From G965220305 sp965220305 (GTDB lineage Bacteria > Chloroflexota > Dehalococcoidia > Lucifugimonadales > UBA3495): 64,000 nucleotides of DNA. The stretch lies in assembly GCA_965220305.1 (NCBI GenBank), contig OZ244817.1, positions 3,844,001 to 3,908,000 of the forward strand, written 5' to 3'. Made by a program: the position numbers and the translations under genes. The notes beneath the pieces are model-generated. The model was not told where the DNA came from. It made no database searches and worked only from the letters and a program-made list of their open reading frames with translations. This document shows, in pieces, positions 1 through 6,890 of this stretch; the stretch's first letter is position 1, and each line of letters opens with the position of its first letter.

Positions 1-1017
1 CATCTCCCCCCGCTCTTCGTCGTTCCACATCTTTTCGCTGAATATGTTTCCAACCGCTCTGGTGTACCTCTCCGCCATGGTGGTCATTCTCATGCCGATG
101 GCCTGGGGGGTCAGCCTGCGCTCCGCCTGGTGCCATTCCTGCGGTTCCAGCCTGATGCCGATTCCCCTGGTTCCGGGGTTGGGTTTCATCCGGAAGTCCA
201 GGATGGTGTTTCCCCGCAGCATTCCCATGCTGATGGCGCTTCCCTGCTCGGCTGAGTTTTCGATCTGTTGCCTCAACTCTTCAGGGGTTGGGTAGACGAG
301 GTTTCGTACCCGCACCATCCGGTCCCCGGGCCTTATCCCCGCCTTCTCCGCGGGGCCGCCGGGTTCGACCCTGGCAATGGTCCAGGCGTGTTCGCTTCCG
401 CTGGCAATGAAGAAGGCTGCGGCGACAGCCAGGGCCGTGATGGTCAGGAGTACGTTGGCTGCGGAACCCGCCAGGGTGATGGCGGCCTGCCGGCGCCAGG
501 GCAGCATGTCGTAGGCCTCCGGCATTGTTCTCCCGGGATCTTCGGCGATGGTCACCCCGGCCACTAGGGGCATGGCCTTCAGCGCCCAGGCCATGTCGGC
601 CAGTACCAGGCGTTCCGGCTCGATCTGCCTGATGCGTCCGGTGAGCCTCATGTGGGATTCCTCGTGCCTCCTGATGGTTTCCACCGCCTCGGGAGGGGGA
701 GGAAGCTGCTTTTTCCACCGGGGGGAAATCGCGGTGGTGGTGTAGCCCTCCTCCCCCGGTTGCCGGGTCACGTAGACGGAGATGATGTCGCCGGGTTTCA
801 GGTCTTTGCCGTCCGGCTGGAGCATTTCCGTCTCCGGGGTTATCCGGATGCTGGTACTGCCTGAATACCTGGTGATGATGTTCCAGCCGACGCCGATCTG
901 GAAGCCCACGACCTTGGCACGGCTGAGCTTGGCGACGGCTAGGTGTCCCATCTCGTGGACGACCAGGGCGATCAGCAGCATGGGGATGACGCTCAGGGAG
1001 TACAGCAGAATGGTCAA
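1..1017 (-). CDS. Site-2 protease (M50 family zinc metallopeptidase with PDZ domain), C-terminus beyond window
   Basis: Membrane-embedded zinc protease of the RseP/SpoIVFB class, which cuts transmembrane substrates in regulated intramembrane proteolysis. I read 339 codons from a TTG at 1015-1017 that follows GGAGGAG by six bases. The first membrane segment ends in the zinc motif HEMGH at residues 21-25. A second hydrophobic stretch, with AGSAANVLL at its start, lies near residue 185, followed by a PDZ-like region containing PGGPAEKAGIRPGDR. The C-terminal LDG motif expected for the third zinc ligand is not reached because the gene continues past base 1. It is the last visible gene of a leftward operon with an LRR lipoprotein and two unknown small genes, which suggests that one of these, or a protein of the divergent operon, may be its substrate. 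The family is certain; the substrate is not known. Confidence 0.9.
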   Translation of the reverse strand, partial: MTILLYSLSVIPMLLIALVVHEMGHLAVAKLSRAKVVGFQIGVGWNIITRYSGSTSIRITPETEMLQPDGKDLKPGDIISVYVTRQPGEEGYTTTAISPRWKKQLPPPPEAVETIRRHEESHMRLTGRIRQIEPERLVLADMAWALKAMPLVAGVTIAEDPGRTMPEAYDMLPWRRQAAITLAGSAANVLLTITALAVAAAFFIASGSEHAWTIARVEPGGPAEKAGIRPGDRMVRVRNLVYPTPEELRQQIENSAEQGSAISMGMLRGNTILDFRMKPNPGTRGIGIRLEPQEWHQAERRLTPQAIGMRMTTMAERYTRAVGNIFSEKMWNDEERGEM

Positions 1018-1090
1018 ATTCGTCTCCTCCTCGGCGGTTGTTCGGGACCCCCGGGACCCGCAGGGGTTTTTCTCCCGGCTGGGGGTATGC

Positions 1091-1204
1091 TCATTCCCTC
1101 CTCTGCTCAGGCTGTTCTGGTTTCCTTGATGCGCCGATGATGGCGTTGGTTGTGTCGTGCCAGGACCGGTGGGTGGCAGTCCGGTAAGTGATGGGTGTTT
1201 TCAT
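1091..1204 (-). CDS. Possible 37-aa peptide, translationally coupled to the LRR lipoprotein
   Basis: A short reading frame whose ATG overlaps the stop of the upstream lipoprotein gene as ATGA, the arrangement used for every other junction in this operon. The peptide is polar and basic (begins MKTPITYRT, ends PEQPEQRRE) and has no recognisable domain, signal peptide or membrane segment. A gap of 73 bases follows before the protease start. It is reported only because of the overlap; it may equally be untranslated spacer. Confidence 0.3.
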   Translation of the reverse strand: MKTPITYRTATHRSWHDTTNAIIGASRKPEQPEQRRE

Positions 1205-2154
1205 TTGGCTCCGTCCTCCTCGCACTCGGTCAGGCTCTCCAGGTCCATTGGCTGGTTGTACTTCCCTTGGACCAGCACGCTCAGCGGCTCTTTCCCCCGG
1301 CCCTCCGGGGTGTCGAAGCTCAGCCATCCCCTGGTCCGGCAGGCTGCCTCCGGGTTCTTCACGTCCAGTACCGGGGGCCAGCGGAAGTTCCTGACCTCAA
1401 CGTGCTTGATCCGGTACAGTTCCGCGAAGAGTTCCCTTGGCACCCTGGGGGCGAAGTCCTTCCAGCTTTCGGCCCCGTGAATCCGGACGTATTCCAGCAG
1501 GGGCGTCCGGCGCAGCGCGTCCGGCTCTATCGACCTGATGTAGTCCAGTTCCAGCCGGCGCAGCAGGGGCATCCCCGAAAGAAGCTCCGCCGTGAGTTCC
1601 TCCTCGTTCCAACCGTTCTCTCCCGTCACCCGCAGCCGTTCCAGCCGGGGCAGTCCGCTGAAGATTCCCGGGGTCAGGATGGTGTCGGGGCTGCGCATCC
1701 CTGTCTCCGGTTCCCGGGTCTGGATGGTCAGTTCCCGGAGTTCGGGCATGCTGTGGAGCACGTTGCGTCCCAGCGGGGTTCCCAGGTCCACTATCTCCAG
1801 CTTCGCCAGGTTGTTCATTCCCTCCAGGTCTCCCTCGATGATGGGGCCGCGGGCGATCCGCAGCTTTTTAATTTTCCCCAGGTCCTCCATGACGGGCTGG
1901 CGGCAGGACCTCATTCCCAATTCCAGCAGGATGGCCCGCTGCGCTGACTTCGTGCGGTTGCATATCCTGCCGGGGGGGATTGGAGTTGGCGTGGGAATTG
2001 TATTCACCGCGGTTGCCGCGGGGGCCGCCGGCGTGGGGAGGCTGCCGGGTCTCTCCGGCACCGGGGTTCCTGGGGCCTCCGGGCCGGGGGAGCATCCGGT
2101 GATTATCAGAGCCAGGGCGCAGACTGCGGCCAACAGGCCGGCTCCCGCCCTCAA
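1201..2154 (-). CDS. Leucine-rich-repeat lipoprotein of unknown function
   Basis: Predicted 317-aa secreted lipoprotein. I choose the TTG at 2152-2154, which overlaps the TGA of the upstream gene, because translation from it gives a compact lipoprotein signal: MRAGAG, a hydrophobic stretch, then the lipobox IITGC. A longer start at 2241 would leave an unlikely 30-residue extension. After the cysteine comes a Pro/Thr linker (PTPTPIPPG), then a region with irregular leucine-rich spacing (LRELTIQ, LERLRVTG, LRRLELDYI, LEYVRIHG) typical of a curved repeat domain. Cysteines near the start and end of this domain could form caps. Such domains bind proteins or peptides at the cell surface. It is co-transcribed with the site-2 protease. 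No enzyme motif is visible. Confidence 0.75.
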   Translation of the reverse strand: MRAGAGLLAAVCALALIITGCSPGPEAPGTPVPERPGSLPTPAAPAATAVNTIPTPTPIPPGRICNRTKSAQRAILLELGMRSCRQPVMEDLGKIKKLRIARGPIIEGDLEGMNNLAKLEIVDLGTPLGRNVLHSMPELRELTIQTREPETGMRSPDTILTPGIFSGLPRLERLRVTGENGWNEEELTAELLSGMPLLRRLELDYIRSIEPDALRRTPLLEYVRIHGAESWKDFAPRVPRELFAELYRIKHVEVRNFRWPPVLDVKNPEAACRTRGWLSFDTPEGRGKEPLSVLVQGKYNQPMDLESLTECEEDGAK

Positions 2155-2531
2155 CTGGAGGCCCCGGTGACTTTGGGCTGTTTCTGCATCATGCTGAGGA
2201 TAGTCATGCAGTGGTAGCGGCACCGGTTCAGGAGCAGCCACGCCTCATGGGACTGTTCCGATGCCGGCCTTTTCTCCAGTTCCTCCCGGTTTCTCTCCAG
2301 CAGGCTTATCAGGTCGTCGTAGTGTTGCTCCCGGCGGTTGATGCCGTCGAACTGACCTTCCGGGTTCACCCGGACGCTATTCATGGCCTGTTCGGCGGGT
2401 TGCAGGAGGAGGTCCAACTCCGAGCTGTTTCTCTCAGCAATTCCCCTCAGCCGCAGGGCGTTGTGGTAAAGCGATGTGGCTTCGAACCGGATGAGTTGGC
2501 CCGGGGTGTATTCCGTGGTTCTGGTGTTCAT
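2151..2531 (-). CDS. Unknown 126-aa helical protein
   Basis: First gene of the leftward operon. The protein is rich in charged and leucine residues (LRLRGIAERNSSELDLLLQ, DDLISLLERNREELEK) and probably forms a helical bundle or short coiled coil. It has no signal peptide or membrane segment, so it is probably cytoplasmic. Its stop overlaps the start of the LRR lipoprotein. A GGAAGGA sequence lies about ten bases upstream of the ATG. I do not recognise the family. The 140-bp space between this gene and the divergent operon must hold both promoters; a TTGACA at 2575-2580 is the only box-like element seen. Confidence 0.65.
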   Translation of the reverse strand: MNTRTTEYTPGQLIRFEATSLYHNALRLRGIAERNSSELDLLLQPAEQAMNSVRVNPEGQFDGINRREQHYDDLISLLERNREELEKRPASEQSHEAWLLLNRCRYHCMTILSMMQKQPKVTGASS

Positions 2532-2670
2532 GGCGATTTTTCCTTCCAGGTTGTTGTTCTCTTACTCTTCATATTGACAGGATTGGGGGCTGCCATTCTT
2601 TGACGGAAAGGCCAAACCCTGGCAGCCCTTCGGGTTGCTATGCTGGTTTCCGGTTGTTAGGAGTTTGATG

Positions 2671-3333
2671 ATGGGATTTCGCCTGGTTGCGCTGCTTTTG
2701 GTCCTGGCGCTGGTCTCCATTTCCACCCTTGGATGTGGTCTTCTCGGCTTCGGCGGGGACGGCGACTCGGAAGAGTCTCTGGAAATGGATATGATCCAGT
2801 TCGCGGATGACCTGCCGACCCCGGAGCCGGAGGATGCGGCGGCGGCCCGCGCCCTGAACATTGACCCTGACATCCTGGAGGAGATCCATTTCCTCTACAA
2901 TTTCCAGGTCCGGCTGGAGGGCCTGCGCCAGGTGGTCCGGGATCTCAATTCCATGCTGGATTACTCCGGGCCCGGGGATATTGACCTGGACTGGGTGGCC
3001 GAGGTCCACGAGGTCACCCGGGAGTCCGACGATTACTTCAGGGTCCTGACCTCTCTGGAGGTGCCAGTTTCCCAGCGGGAGCAGTACGAGTACCTCTACA
3101 TTGCGATGCTGGAGAGTGTCCAGGTGTCGGGCTACGGCGCCGACCGGCTGCTGGCCGCGGCGGTGATCGTCGGCCCTTCGGGGCGTTCCATGCTGAACCT
3201 GTCGGGGGAGGAGGTCGATGCGTTCCAGACCCTGATGCGGGAGTCCAGGTTTTTTCTGTCCGATGCCGAGGATCTGGTTGACCGTAGAATTACCGAGGTA
3301 GGCCGGGCCATCTCCGGTCTCGGGTTGAGGTGA
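2671..3333 (+). CDS. Unknown lipoprotein, first gene of a five-gene envelope operon
   Basis: Predicted lipoprotein of about 220 residues. The signal MGFRLVALLLVLALVSIS ends in the lipobox TLGCG. A GGAG at 2660-2663 serves either of two adjacent ATGs (2668 or 2671); I take the second for spacing. An acidic linker with LPTPEPED is followed by an all-helical domain with a regular leucine pattern and no cysteines or catalytic motif. The next gene starts at or just after its stop (GTGA overlap possible). No family recognised. The operon partners are all envelope proteins, so a structural or sensory role outside the membrane is the plain reading. Confidence 0.75.
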   Translation: MGFRLVALLLVLALVSISTLGCGLLGFGGDGDSEESLEMDMIQFADDLPTPEPEDAAAARALNIDPDILEEIHFLYNFQVRLEGLRQVVRDLNSMLDYSGPGDIDLDWVAEVHEVTRESDDYFRVLTSLEVPVSQREQYEYLYIAMLESVQVSGYGADRLLAAAVIVGPSGRSMLNLSGEEVDAFQTLMRESRFFLSDAEDLVDRRITEVGRAISGLGLR

Positions 3334-3344
3334 GGTTCTTTCCC

Positions 3345-4190
3345 ATGGTTGATCGAATTACCCAGCTTGACCGCCGGCTTGGCGTAGTGATAGTCATCGT
3401 GGCGGTCGTTGTGATCATGACCCTGGTTTTATGGTTGGTGACTTCCCTCACCGGCGGGGATGCATCCCCTGGTGAGGGAGCTGGCGGCGGCGGCGAGGAG
3501 TGGATGGAGCCGATGCCCGATGAGTTCGGCCCGGACGGGGAGCCGATTCCCCAGGCCACATTGGTGGCCCGGGCGGTGGCGGCCACCATCGAGGCTATCC
3601 CCACTCCCACGCCGGTTCCCACGCCGGATGTCGCCGCCACCCTCCAGGCAAAGTTGGCGCTGAACCGGGAACGGGTGCGGCCGGTGTTGATGCTCAACCC
3701 GCTGGACCTGGAGCTGGACCGGGACCCCTACCTCACGTCCAATGAACTGCGTTACTTCCGGGAATTGGGTCCCCGGCTCTGGACCTACACCCGGGTCTGG
3801 CTTCACCTGCAGGAGGTCCTCTCGGTGGACATTGCGGAATGGGATTTCAGTGTCCTCCAGCATGACCTGGGGAAAGCCCAGGCTCTCCTGGAGTCCGCGC
3901 CGGAGCGTCCCCAGTTCGGGAGGGGGTCGTCGAGAGGTAAGCCGGTGGACCCGTTGGTCCGCGCCTACGCCGACAGCATCGAGACGGGCATGACCAGCGT
4001 GAGGGAAGCGGTGGCGCGGCTGTCCGATGCCGAGGACAGCCTGGCCGGGCCGGTGGGGCACCCGGAGCGGGAGGAACTGCTCCGCATCGCCCGCGACGTG
4101 GAGGAGTTGCTGGCTCGTTTCGATGATGCGATGTCGGCCTATGGCTGCTCGGTCTGCGGCGAGCTCTTTCGCCGGGTGGATGATAAATGA
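3345..4190 (+). CDS. Unknown membrane-anchored protein with TPTP linker and terminal CxxC
   Basis: A type II membrane protein. About 15 polar residues precede one hydrophobic helix (VVIVIVAVVVIMTLVLWLV), then a glycine-rich and Pro/Thr linker (IPTPTPVPTPD) and an extracytoplasmic helical domain. The last 20 residues hold CSVC followed by GELF, a half zinc ribbon or redox pair that may dimerise or bind metal. The ATG at 3345 sits nine bases after GAGGTGAGG; a GTG at 3330 overlapping the previous stop is an alternative. The stop overlaps the next start as ATGA. Family unknown. Confidence 0.72.
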   Translation: MVDRITQLDRRLGVVIVIVAVVVIMTLVLWLVTSLTGGDASPGEGAGGGGEEWMEPMPDEFGPDGEPIPQATLVARAVAATIEAIPTPTPVPTPDVAATLQAKLALNRERVRPVLMLNPLDLELDRDPYLTSNELRYFRELGPRLWTYTRVWLHLQEVLSVDIAEWDFSVLQHDLGKAQALLESAPERPQFGRGSSRGKPVDPLVRAYADSIETGMTSVREAVARLSDAEDSLAGPVGHPEREELLRIARDVEELLARFDDAMSAYGCSVCGELFRRVDDK

Positions 4191-5257
4191 GGCCCTCCAT
4201 CTGGGAAGAGGATGATTCCGGGAAGGACTCCGGCGCCGACATCCTGGCGGAGGAGCGGGAGCGCCGCCTCCGGCGTCGCCGGGGTCTCCGGGCCTTCTTT
4301 CCCTCGAACTGGTTGGCTGGTCGCGCCGGCGTTGTCATCCTGCTGGCATTTCTGGTTGGGGGCCTGGGTTGGCTTGGATTCCAGCGTTGGGATGATGCCG
4401 AGCGGCTCGGTCCGGGTTCCGGCTCCCCTTCTCTCTCGCCTCCCGTCCCGGAGTGGGCGCAGGACCTCTCGGCCTCGGAGTACTCCCTGGCCTCCCGGTT
4501 TGGGAGACCCCTCTATCTGGGCGCTGGGGGAGCCCCGGTGGTTCAGGTGGAGGGTACGGGGCAGGTCCGGGAACTGACTCCCTTCGAGTTGGAGTTCGAC
4601 TCGGCGTTCACCCGGGTTCCGTCGCCGCGCGGCCTGGTCATCGAGGTCCCGGGCCCCAGGGGTTGGGGGATGTGGTGGCGGGATATGTCCGAAGCCCATT
4701 CCCTGCGGCCCCTTGTTTCCTTCGACCGCCGTTCTTGGGCGAGCCGTCAGGAGGGGGAACTTTCCCGGGTTGTCCGAGGAATTTCCCTTGGGATGCAGGT
4801 CGTCTCCGGCGTCAACCTGGAGGTGTGGGATCCTGGTTCCGGTGATTCCCTTCTTGACCTGATGGCCCAGATCAAGGACCCCTACCCCCCGGTCCGCCAC
4901 CGTCATTGGAGCGCGGTGCCCGGGATTTGGGTTTGCGACCTGCGGCTGGAGCGGGACCTGCACCAGGGAATCACCCCGGGTTGCCCCGGCGGGGAATACC
5001 TGGGCGCGCTCCGGGATGCCTGGGGCCGCGCGGGGCTGGTTGTCGAGCGGATGGAGGGAATTGCCAGGCTGGTGCATCAGATTGACGGCCTGAGTTCCGA
5101 GGAATTCTTCCAGTCCAACGTGCGGGCCAATTTTTCCTACGAGGTTCTGGACCTCGCCCGCGATATCCGGGAGTTTGACCTCGCGCTGTCCCGCCTCCGG
5201 CGGGTTTCCAGGGAGTGGGACCTTCCCATCGTGGTCGATTTCATGGGAGGCGGTTAG
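4187..5257 (+). CDS. Unknown single-pass membrane protein, 356 aa
   Basis: The N-terminal 47 residues are acidic and then very arginine-rich (RERRLRRRRGLR), a strong inside-positive signal before one membrane helix (AGVVILLAFLVGGLGWLGF). The remaining 290 residues lie outside and mix beta-type stretches with a C-terminal helical part. Two cysteines (WVCDL, TPGCPGG) could form a disulfide. Translation is coupled to the upstream gene (ATGA) and the next gene starts three bases downstream. No known domain recognised. It is the largest member of the rightward envelope operon. Confidence 0.72.
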   Translation: MRPSIWEEDDSGKDSGADILAEERERRLRRRRGLRAFFPSNWLAGRAGVVILLAFLVGGLGWLGFQRWDDAERLGPGSGSPSLSPPVPEWAQDLSASEYSLASRFGRPLYLGAGGAPVVQVEGTGQVRELTPFELEFDSAFTRVPSPRGLVIEVPGPRGWGMWWRDMSEAHSLRPLVSFDRRSWASRQEGELSRVVRGISLGMQVVSGVNLEVWDPGSGDSLLDLMAQIKDPYPPVRHRHWSAVPGIWVCDLRLERDLHQGITPGCPGGEYLGALRDAWGRAGLVVERMEGIARLVHQIDGLSSEEFFQSNVRANFSYEVLDLARDIREFDLALSRLRRVSREWDLPIVVDFMGGG

Positions 5258-5259
5258 CC

Positions 5260-6051
5260 ATGCGTTTTATTCTCTTTCCCGGCTTGCTACTGCTGTTGTC
5301 GGTTTCCTGTTCCGGCGGGCCGGCTCCGACGCCGACGCCCGTCCGGCTCTCCAGCCTGTCCTCATTGGAGGAACCTGCCGGGACGGCTGCGTCCAGGGCC
5401 ATGCCGGTCCCGTTGACCCGGGAGGCGGCGGAACTCCGGCGCATCCGGGATGAGCACGCCGCTTTGATTGCGTCCATCCCGCCGACGCCGGAGCCGACTC
5501 CGACGCTGACCGTGGCGGAGCGTTCTTTGGTTGCCTCGGCCCGGGTGCGGCATTATCCCGATGGCGCGCCGGTCCCTCCCATAGTGGGGGAGGACTGGTT
5601 CGACCCCGGCGTGGGTCTGGACTTCTACCGGGACTCGGGGCATGATTGGACGTCCCGGGCGGTGCGGGAGTCCCATCCGCACCGGGACCTCTTCTACTTC
5701 TCGGAGTACCCCGACTCGATCCCCAATTTCTTCGACCGGAGCATCTACCATCACCTGTCCCGGGAGCTGGTGTTCGAATCGGTCTTCCTCCTGCCGCTGC
5801 TGGGAGAGCCGACTCCGGCGATGGTCGATTCGTTTTCCCGGAAGCTGGGCTGGGAACTGCGGGACTCCCCGGAGCCGGTGGTCAACCTGTGGACCACCTT
5901 CACCGTCCGGCGGGAGGGGGGGTTCCACACCTACGCGGTGGGCGGCGTGATGCTGATGGGGGTGTCCTCGTCCGGAGATGAGGAGACTTTGATGGAGTAC
6001 GTGACGCCGGGGACCTGGCGGGGGCCGGTGGTGGTGGAGCGGCTGCGGTAA
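5260..6051 (+). CDS. Unknown lipoprotein with TPTP linkers
   Basis: Predicted lipoprotein of 263 aa. The ATG at 5260 is preceded by GGGAGGCGG with six-base spacing. The signal is MRFILFPGLLLLLSV with lipobox SVSCS, followed by a PTPTPV linker, a short helical segment, a second linker (PPTPEPTPTLT) and a domain of about 165 residues rich in Tyr, Phe and His (HDWTSRAV, HPHRDLFYFSEYP, YHHLSRE). Histidine-rich stretches suggest metal binding, but no canonical motif is complete. It sits 24 bases before the next gene in the same operon. Family unknown. Confidence 0.72.
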   Translation: MRFILFPGLLLLLSVSCSGGPAPTPTPVRLSSLSSLEEPAGTAASRAMPVPLTREAAELRRIRDEHAALIASIPPTPEPTPTLTVAERSLVASARVRHYPDGAPVPPIVGEDWFDPGVGLDFYRDSGHDWTSRAVRESHPHRDLFYFSEYPDSIPNFFDRSIYHHLSRELVFESVFLLPLLGEPTPAMVDSFSRKLGWELRDSPEPVVNLWTTFTVRREGGFHTYAVGGVMLMGVSSSGDEETLMEYVTPGTWRGPVVVERLR

Positions 6052-6075
6052 CTGATTTTTCCAGGGAGGTTCGAG

Positions 6076-6393
6076 ATGAGTGAAAGGTTCATTTTCCGGT
6101 TCCTGTTGTGGTTGCTCATGGCTGGTGCGGCGGCCTGGTTGCTGCTGTCGGCGTTCGAGAAGAGTGTTGGTATCGCGGAGATGTTCGTGAGCGACCCGGA
6201 GTTTCCGGCCAGGTACATGGGTTTCATGATGGTGGTTTTCACCATCGCCTGCATGATTGCGCTGGGCGCCTTTGTCATCTCCCTGTCGATGGCTTGGCAC
6301 GGCTCCGGCCTGTTCCGGAGGGAGACTGACGGCATACGGGGCGAGGTGTGGGAGATCCGGAAGTTCGTTGGGATGGGCGGTGAGGCCGACTGA
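6076..6393 (+). CDS. Small two-TM membrane protein
   Basis: A 105-aa integral membrane protein with two hydrophobic helices (residues about 6-26 and 48-72) separated by a short acidic loop, and a charged cytoplasmic tail (FRRETDGIRGEVWEIRK). GGGAGG lies nine bases before the ATG. It closes the five-gene rightward operon. A small membrane subunit or scaffold is plausible, but no family is recognised. Confidence 0.65.
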   Translation: MSERFIFRFLLWLLMAGAAAWLLLSAFEKSVGIAEMFVSDPEFPARYMGFMMVVFTIACMIALGAFVISLSMAWHGSGLFRRETDGIRGEVWEIRKFVGMGGEAD

Positions 6394-6890
6394 AGTTGGG
6401 ATTGCTACCAGGCAACTGAGGTCAATAGCGGCTCTGGCTTTGGTCCGTGTTTTCCCCCATCGCGGCTTCCATCTGGTCCATCTTCTCTCCTTCTTGTGGG
6501 GCGGTCTTGGGAATGAGGTCGGGGCCGCCCGTTTTCTCCACGCAGCGGCCCCGGAGTTTTCCCCACCCTTCGTTCTGACGCCATCACGGGGCGGTTGCCT
6601 CATTCTTTGTCCACTCAGTCCGAGCTGCTTGCCCCTGCGGGACTGGGCTGAGGTGCGTAGGGGCGCTTTGATGGTCAACTTGAGATGTCTCAATGGCCGG
6701 GGCTATTGCATTGGAATTAAATGGTTTCGCGCCGTTCCGGGGAGGGGGGTTGGAACCCATGCGGCTGCGCTTTGGGGGGCAGCGTACCGGTGCGGTTTCC
6801 TCGATTCCGGGAGCATCAGGCTGCCTGGACCAGTTTTCGGGGGTCAGATCACCCTGGACTCCTAAATGATGTAATCGGCGGCGTTCACGT
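6394..6890. other. Intergenic stretch without a supported gene
   Basis: About 500 bases between the envelope operon and the convergent LRR gene. Apart from the 131-bp repeat listed separately I see nothing coding: frames are open only in short, low-complexity stretches. No clear terminator was found after the operon. Confidence 0.6.
6680..6810 (+). repeat. 131-bp dispersed repeat, copy 1
   Basis: Begins TTGAGATGTCTCAATGGCCG and ends at TCGATTCCGG. A second copy of exactly the same length lies in the same orientation at 10033-10163, with scattered substitutions and no visible indels. The first 14 bases form a small palindrome (TTGAGA, two bases, TCTCAA) in both copies even though the loop differs. 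The two copies bracket the LRR gene, the IS5 remnant and the methyltransferase. Confidence 0.85.

Noticed and set aside
5362..6693. A 443-codon open frame on the minus strand
   Set aside because: It lies antisense to two better-supported genes, is dominated by Arg, Pro and His from GC-rich complement, and shows no domain, signal or SD.
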